This document shows, in pieces, positions 60,418 to 64,000 of a stretch of 64,000 nucleotides of DNA. A program made the position numbers and the translations under genes. The notes under the pieces are model-generated. The model was not told the origin of the DNA, searched no databases, and was given only the letters and a program-made list of their open reading frames with translations. The number at the start of each line of letters is the position of its first letter. Positions within the stretch are counted from its first letter, which is position 1. The DNA comes from CAKSQL01 sp045649415 (GTDB lineage Bacteria; Bacillota; Clostridia; UBA1381): assembly GCA_045649415.1 (NCBI GenBank), contig JAZRPY010000006.1, positions 23,409 through 87,408 of the forward strand, read 5' to 3'.

Positions 60418-61121
60418 AACTTTCATACGATTTACATATACATTCGGCTCTGTCACCCTGTGGGGATAATGATATGACGCCCAACAATATTGTAAATATG
60501 TCGATAATTAAGGGACTTGATGTAATTGCAGTAACCGACCATAATACTGCCATGAATGTGAGGTCGGTTATGAAGGTGGCAGAGGATAACCTTCTGGTTA
60601 TACCGGGGATTGAAATGACCACTGCCGAGGAGGTCCATGTGGTTGCATATTTTCCCACAATTGAGTCGGCAGAGGAAATGTCAGCACTTGTCAAACAAGG
60701 TTTGCCACCCATAAAAAATCAGGCCGATATTTTTGGTCATCAATATTATATGGATGAAGAGGATAATATCATAGGCGAGGAGGAAATCCTTCTTGTTACT
60801 GCAACCTCTATGGATATATATGATGTTTTTTTGAAGGTGAGGGAGCTTGGAGGAATATGTGTTCCTGCACATATAGACAGAACAAGCTATAGTGTTTTGT
60901 CTAACCTTGGCTTTATGCCACCAGACCTGTATGTGCCCACAGTTGAAATAACAAAAAATAGTTTAGAGAAATATAAAAAAGACTATAACGGATACAACAT
61001 AATCACATCCTCGGATGCCCACTATCTTGAAAATATCCATGAAAGAGAGTTTTTTATGGAAATAGATGGCAAAACTGCCAAAGATGTGCTTGATTTTATA
61101 TCTAAAATCAACGGAAAATAA
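60414..61121 (+). CDS. PHP-domain phosphoesterase
   Basis: A 235-residue PHP-fold protein. Metal-binding motifs are DLHIHSALSPCGDNDM, AVTDHNTAMN, PGIEMTTAEEVHVVAY, PAHIDRTSYSV and SSDAHYLENIHE. The fold hydrolyses phosphate esters or nucleotides in known members; the substrate is unknown. It overlaps the DRTGG gene by 4 bases. Its recurrence with electron-bifurcating hydrogenase genes hints at a link to their cofactor or control, which is inference. Confidence 0.88.
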   Translation: MKLSYDLHIHSALSPCGDNDMTPNNIVNMSIIKGLDVIAVTDHNTAMNVRSVMKVAEDNLLVIPGIEMTTAEEVHVVAYFPTIESAEEMSALVKQGLPPIKNQADIFGHQYYMDEEDNIIGEEEILLVTATSMDIYDVFLKVRELGGICVPAHIDRTSYSVLSNLGFMPPDLYVPTVEITKNSLEKYKKDYNGYNIITSSDAHYLENIHEREFFMEIDGKTAKDVLDFISKINGK

Positions 61122-61147
61122 AAAATTTAAAAATATAATAAAAAAGG

Positions 61148-61176
61148 TTGTTTTTGTCGTAAAAAAGTGATATAAT
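61148..61176 (+). promoter_or_regulatory. promoter of the hydrogenase-type operon
   Basis: TTGTTT (61148-61153), 17 bases, TATAAT (61171-61176), about 110 bases before the NuoE-like gene. Confidence 0.7.
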
Positions 61177-61283
61177 TAGTTGGAACTCTAAAATGAGTAT
61201 ATTTGTTTGTTAAGGATTGTTATTTTTTTATCAAACAAATACTTTTTTATAAATTAGTGCTAAAAAGAATAGGAGGTCTTTTG

Positions 61284-61775
61284 ATGAAAAAAACACAAAC
61301 CATACCATTTAATGGTACAAAGGAACAGGAACAAGAGCTCATGGCAGTAATTGCCAAGCACAAGGACCAGCGTGGAGCAACTATTCCGGTACTTCATGAG
61401 GCTCAGGAAATCTACGGATATCTGCCAATCGAGGTACAAAAGATGATTTCAGAGGGGTTGGGGGTATCTCTGGCGGAAATCTATGGAATTGTTACATTCT
61501 ACACTCAGTTCTCACTTAATCCAAAGGGTAAGTATGAGATTGGTGTATGTCTTGGAACAGCTTGCTATGTTAAAGGTTCAGGCGACATTCTTGACGAAAT
61601 AAAGAAAGAATTGGGTATCGATGTTGAGGAGTGTACTCCTGACGGAAAGTTTTCAATTACTGCTACCCGTTGCGTAGGTGCTTGTGGACTTGCACCTGTT
61701 GTTACAATTAACGACGATGTTTATGGCAGACTTGAAAAGAAGGATGTTAAAGACATTCTTAAAAAGTACGAATAA
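61284..61775 (+). CDS. NuoE-like 2Fe-2S subunit (HydC-type)
   Basis: A 163-residue thioredoxin-fold 2Fe-2S protein. Cluster cysteines are visible in CLGTACYVKG and CVGACGLAP. The helical N-terminus (ATIPVLHEAQEIYGYLPIEV) is standard for NuoE. With the NuoF-like gene downstream it fits HydC of electron-bifurcating [FeFe] hydrogenases or a related NADH-ferredoxin enzyme. ATG 61284 is 6 bases after AGGAGGT; the frame extends upstream through the promoter without support. Confidence 0.93.
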   Translation: MKKTQTIPFNGTKEQEQELMAVIAKHKDQRGATIPVLHEAQEIYGYLPIEVQKMISEGLGVSLAEIYGIVTFYTQFSLNPKGKYEIGVCLGTACYVKGSGDILDEIKKELGIDVEECTPDGKFSITATRCVGACGLAPVVTINDDVYGRLEKKDVKDILKKYE

Positions 61776-61781
61776 TCCCAT

Positions 61782-62321
61782 ATGAAAGAGATATCTTTAC
61801 ATATAATGGATATAATGCAGAATTCTGTTGTGGCAGGTGCAACCTTAGTGGAGCTTATTTTAGATGAGCAGCCGGATAAGGACTACCTCACCTTCACAGT
61901 GACCGACAATGGTTGTGGAATGAGTGAGGACCTTTTAAAAAGGGTTGTTGATCCCTACACCACAGGGAGAACAACAAGAAGGGTTGGTCTTGGAATACCC
62001 CTGGTAAAATTAGCTTGTGAAAACACTGGTGGAGAGTTAGGGATTCAGTCAGAGGTAGGAAAGGGCACAACGCTTTCAGCAAAATTCGGATATCACCATA
62101 TAGACAGAGCACCTGTTGGTGATATGGCACAAACAATTCATCAGCTTATCACTGCTTATGAGGAGATAGACTTTATTTATAAGCATTTGGTTGGTGATAA
62201 AGAATTTTCTCTTGACACAAGGGAATTAAAGAAAATCTTAAATGGCGTATCCTTTAAAGAGCCTGAGGTCACAATGTGGCTTCTTGAATATTTAAAGGAA
62301 GGGGAAAATGAGATTTTGTGA
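61782..62321 (+). CDS. HATPase_c-type ATP-binding protein
   Basis: A 179-residue protein with a GHKL/HATPase fold: N box MDIMQNSVVAGATLVEL, G1 VTDNGCGMSEDL, G2 GLGIPLVK and GKGTTLSAKF. There is no His phosphorylation domain and no membrane part, so it resembles anti-sigma kinases or the ATPase half of a histidine kinase. This gene recurs within bifurcating hydrogenase operons of Clostridia; its role is unknown. It starts 6 bases after the NuoE-like stop and overlaps no known gene. Confidence 0.85.
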   Translation: MKEISLHIMDIMQNSVVAGATLVELILDEQPDKDYLTFTVTDNGCGMSEDLLKRVVDPYTTGRTTRRVGLGIPLVKLACENTGGELGIQSEVGKGTTLSAKFGYHHIDRAPVGDMAQTIHQLITAYEEIDFIYKHLVGDKEFSLDTRELKKILNGVSFKEPEVTMWLLEYLKEGENEIL

Positions 62322-62364
62322 ATATTTTAAAATAATAAAAATTTGGGAAAGGACGGACAAGAAA

Positions 62365-62730
62365 ATGAAAAGTTTAGCAGAATTGGAAGCAATCAGAAGC
62401 AAAGCTATTAACAATGTCACAATGAGAAAAGATGACCACGCTGTAAGAGTGGTTGTGGGTATGGCTACCTGTGGAATTGCAGCAGGTGCAAGACCTGTAA
62501 TGGCAGAGTTTGTTGAGGAAATTGCAAAGCGTAACTTAGACCATATAACTGTTACTCAAACAGGTTGTATCGGCGTTTGCAGATTAGAGCCTATTGTTGA
62601 GGTATATATGCCTGATGCAGAAAAGGTAACATATGTTAAAATGACTCCTGAAAAGGCAAAGAAGGTCGTTGCAGAGCATTTAGTGAACGGAAAAGTTGTT
62701 ACCGAATATACAATCGGAGCCAACGAATAA
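62365..62730 (+). CDS. thioredoxin-like 2Fe-2S ferredoxin-domain protein
   Basis: A 121-residue protein with a NuoE-type 2Fe-2S fold: cysteines in GMATCGIAAGARP and TGCIGVCRLEP. It corresponds to the small extra 2Fe-2S protein, or the N-terminal domain of NuoF-like HydB, in bifurcating hydrogenases. ATG 62365 follows AAAGGACGG by 11 bases; a longer frame from 62308 overlaps the HATPase gene. Confidence 0.88.
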   Translation: MKSLAELEAIRSKAINNVTMRKDDHAVRVVVGMATCGIAAGARPVMAEFVEEIAKRNLDHITVTQTGCIGVCRLEPIVEVYMPDAEKVTYVKMTPEKAKKVVAEHLVNGKVVTEYTIGANE

Positions 62731-62810
62731 TCTTAAAAAATAACAAAGCGTTATAAATAGGATTTGCGAAAATGCAGTCCTCACATTATGTTGAAAGGAA
62801 TGAAAAAACG

Positions 62811-64000
62811 ATGGATATGGTAAGAGGTCACATACTATGTTGTGGTGGTACCGGATGTACATCATCAGGCAGTGAAGCAATTATTGCCGAAATGGAGAAG
62901 CAACTGAAGGAACACGGTTTGGAAAAAGAATTCCAGGTTGTTAAAACAGGTTGTTTTGGTCTTTGTGCATTAGGTCCGATTATGATTGTGTATCCTGAGG
63001 GAGCTTTCTATAGCAGAGTTCAAACTGAGGATATTAAGGAAATTGTTGAAGAGCATTTATTGAAGGGGCGTATAGTTAAGCGTCTGCTTTATCAAGAAAC
63101 AATCGAGGGCGATAACATTAAGAGCTTGAATGAGGTTGATTTCTATAAGAAGCAGTTAAGAATTGCTTTGAGAAATTGTGGTGTTATCAACCCTGAAAAT
63201 ATCGAAGAATATATTGCATTTGACGGTTATAAGGCATTAGGTAAGGTTCTTACTGAAATGACACCTGAGGCAGTTATCGAAGAAATTAAGAAGTCAGGCT
63301 TGCGTGGCCGTGGAGGCGGTGGCTTCCCAACAGGTATGAAATGGCAGTTCGCAAGAGCTTCCCAGAACGAGCAAAAGTATGTTGCTTGTAACGCCGACGA
63401 AGGTGACCCCGGTGCATTTATGGACCGTTCCATCCTCGAAGGTGACCCCCACGTACTTATCGAAGCTATGGCTATCGCAGGTTACGCTATCGGCGCTAAT
63501 CAGGGCTTTGTATACGTTCGTGCTGAATATCCTATCGCTGTAAGACGTTTGCAGATTGCTATCGACCAGGCTAAAGAATACGGTTTGCTCGGTAAAAACA
63601 TCTTCGGCACAGGTTTTGACTTTGACCTTGAAATCCGTCTTGGTGCAGGTGCATTCGTTTGTGGTGAGGAAACTGCTTTGATGACTTCTATCGAAGGTAA
63701 CCGCGGTGAGCCTCGTCCCCGTCCTCCTTTCCCTGCAGTTAAAGGTTTGTTCGGCAAACCCACAGTTTTAAACAACGTTGAAACTTATGCAAATATCCCC
63801 AGAATTATCTTAAACGGTGCTGAATGGTTTAACTCCATCGGTACAGAAAAATCCAAAGGTACTAAAGTATTTGCTCTTGGTGGTAAAATCAAGAACACAG
63901 GTCTTGTTGAAGTTCCTATGGGTACAACTCTCCGTGAAGTAGTTGAAGAAATCGGTGGCGGTATCCCCAATGGTAAGACATTTAAAGCTGCTCAGACAGG
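62811..64000 (+). CDS. NuoF-like NADH-binding subunit (HydB-type), 3' truncated by window edge
   Basis: The first 396 codons of a NuoF/HydB protein, which binds NADH, FMN and a 4Fe-4S cluster. An N-terminal 2Fe-2S domain is visible (CCGGTGCTSSGS; KTGCFGLCALGP), then the NADH/FMN core: LRGRGGGGFPTGMKW, CNADEGDPGAFMDRS, EYPIAVRRLQIAI, AFVCGEETALMTSIEG and LNNVETYANIP. The C-terminal 4Fe-4S and ferredoxin domains are outside. ATG 62811 has AAAGGAA 10 bases upstream. From about 63290 onward codon choice changes strongly toward ATC, CGT and CCC; see findings. The next gene is expected to be the [FeFe] hydrogenase or a related partner. Confidence 0.95.
   Translation, partial: MDMVRGHILCCGGTGCTSSGSEAIIAEMEKQLKEHGLEKEFQVVKTGCFGLCALGPIMIVYPEGAFYSRVQTEDIKEIVEEHLLKGRIVKRLLYQETIEGDNIKSLNEVDFYKKQLRIALRNCGVINPENIEEYIAFDGYKALGKVLTEMTPEAVIEEIKKSGLRGRGGGGFPTGMKWQFARASQNEQKYVACNADEGDPGAFMDRSILEGDPHVLIEAMAIAGYAIGANQGFVYVRAEYPIAVRRLQIAIDQAKEYGLLGKNIFGTGFDFDLEIRLGAGAFVCGEETALMTSIEGNRGEPRPRPPFPAVKGLFGKPTVLNNVETYANIPRIILNGAEWFNSIGTEKSKGTKVFALGGKIKNTGLVEVPMGTTLREVVEEIGGGIPNGKTFKAAQT

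Noticed and set aside
1..64000. CRISPR array, rRNA operon, insertion sequence or prophage
   Set aside because: No regularly spaced repeats, no rRNA core sequences, and no transposase, integrase or phage structural gene were seen.

Overview
The window is a 64 kb, low-GC stretch with dense, mostly plus-strand operons. It points to an anaerobic, endospore-forming member of the Clostridia (Bacillota). Evidence seen here: spoIID, spoIIE, the whole spoIIIAA-AH operon, spoIIGA-sigE-sigG and dpaAB (sporulation); an S-layer protein with SLH domains; GTP-type PEP carboxykinase; and NuoE/NuoF-type subunits of a bifurcating hydrogenase. Strong TTGACA/TATAAT promoters and Shine-Dalgarno sites are typical of this phylum. 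Species cannot be named from the sequence.

Layout. 1-4.0 kb: the 3' end of a bacterial microcompartment (BMC) operon (BMC-H fragment, PduL, EutN-type vertex protein, PduS-like flavo/Fe-S protein, PduT-like shell protein) plus a DeoR regulator. 4.1-8.3 kb: a radical SAM protein, rhamnulokinase and a DUF3794-LysM protein. 8.4-11.6 kb: gatCAB. 11.6-16.4 kb: an M14 peptidase, then a large SLH protein behind two promoters and a long leader. 16.5-24.2 kb: spoIID (minus), then acpP, rnc, radical SAM, smc, ftsY. 24.2-26.4 kb: a 48-codon Cys/Asn-rich small protein, tRNA-Leu(CAA) and dpaAB. 26.4-30.5 kb: a YfcE-like phosphodiesterase, spoIIE and a DUF6062 protein. 30.7-34.2 kb: pckG, a HAD hydrolase and an unpaired class I fumarase beta subunit. 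34.2-35.5 kb: a small accessory patch (decayed DNA, XRE regulator, membrane protein). 35.5-40.5 kb: a minus-strand str operon without rpoBC. 40.9-41.9 kb: gap. 42-49.3 kb: spoIIIA operon, an Asp23 protein, nrdR, mnmE. 49.5-52 kb: spoIIGA-sigE-sigG. 52-60 kb: gltX, glnS, an aminotransferase, trpS, tagO/wecA-like and wecB/mnaA. 60-64 kb: DRTGG, PHP, NuoE, HATPase, 2Fe-2S and NuoF genes; NuoF runs off the edge.

How the parts fit. The BMC genes and rhamnulokinase suggest encapsulated metabolism of a 6-deoxyhexose through 1,2-propanediol, but the signature enzyme lies outside the window. The sporulation loci cover the early to middle switch: Spo0A-type promoters on spoIIE and spoIIGA, sigmaE and sigmaG, the engulfment protein SpoIID, the SpoIIIA channel and dipicolinate synthesis. 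The wall genes (SLH protein, TagO/WecA, MnaA) could serve one surface layer.

No clearly new system is proven. The most useful leads are matched twin-0A-box promoters at spoIIE and spoIIGA, a sharp codon-use change inside nuoF, a tandem CxxC/CxxH architecture in DUF6062, a small Cys-rich gene missed by length cut-offs, and several unexplained inverted repeats.
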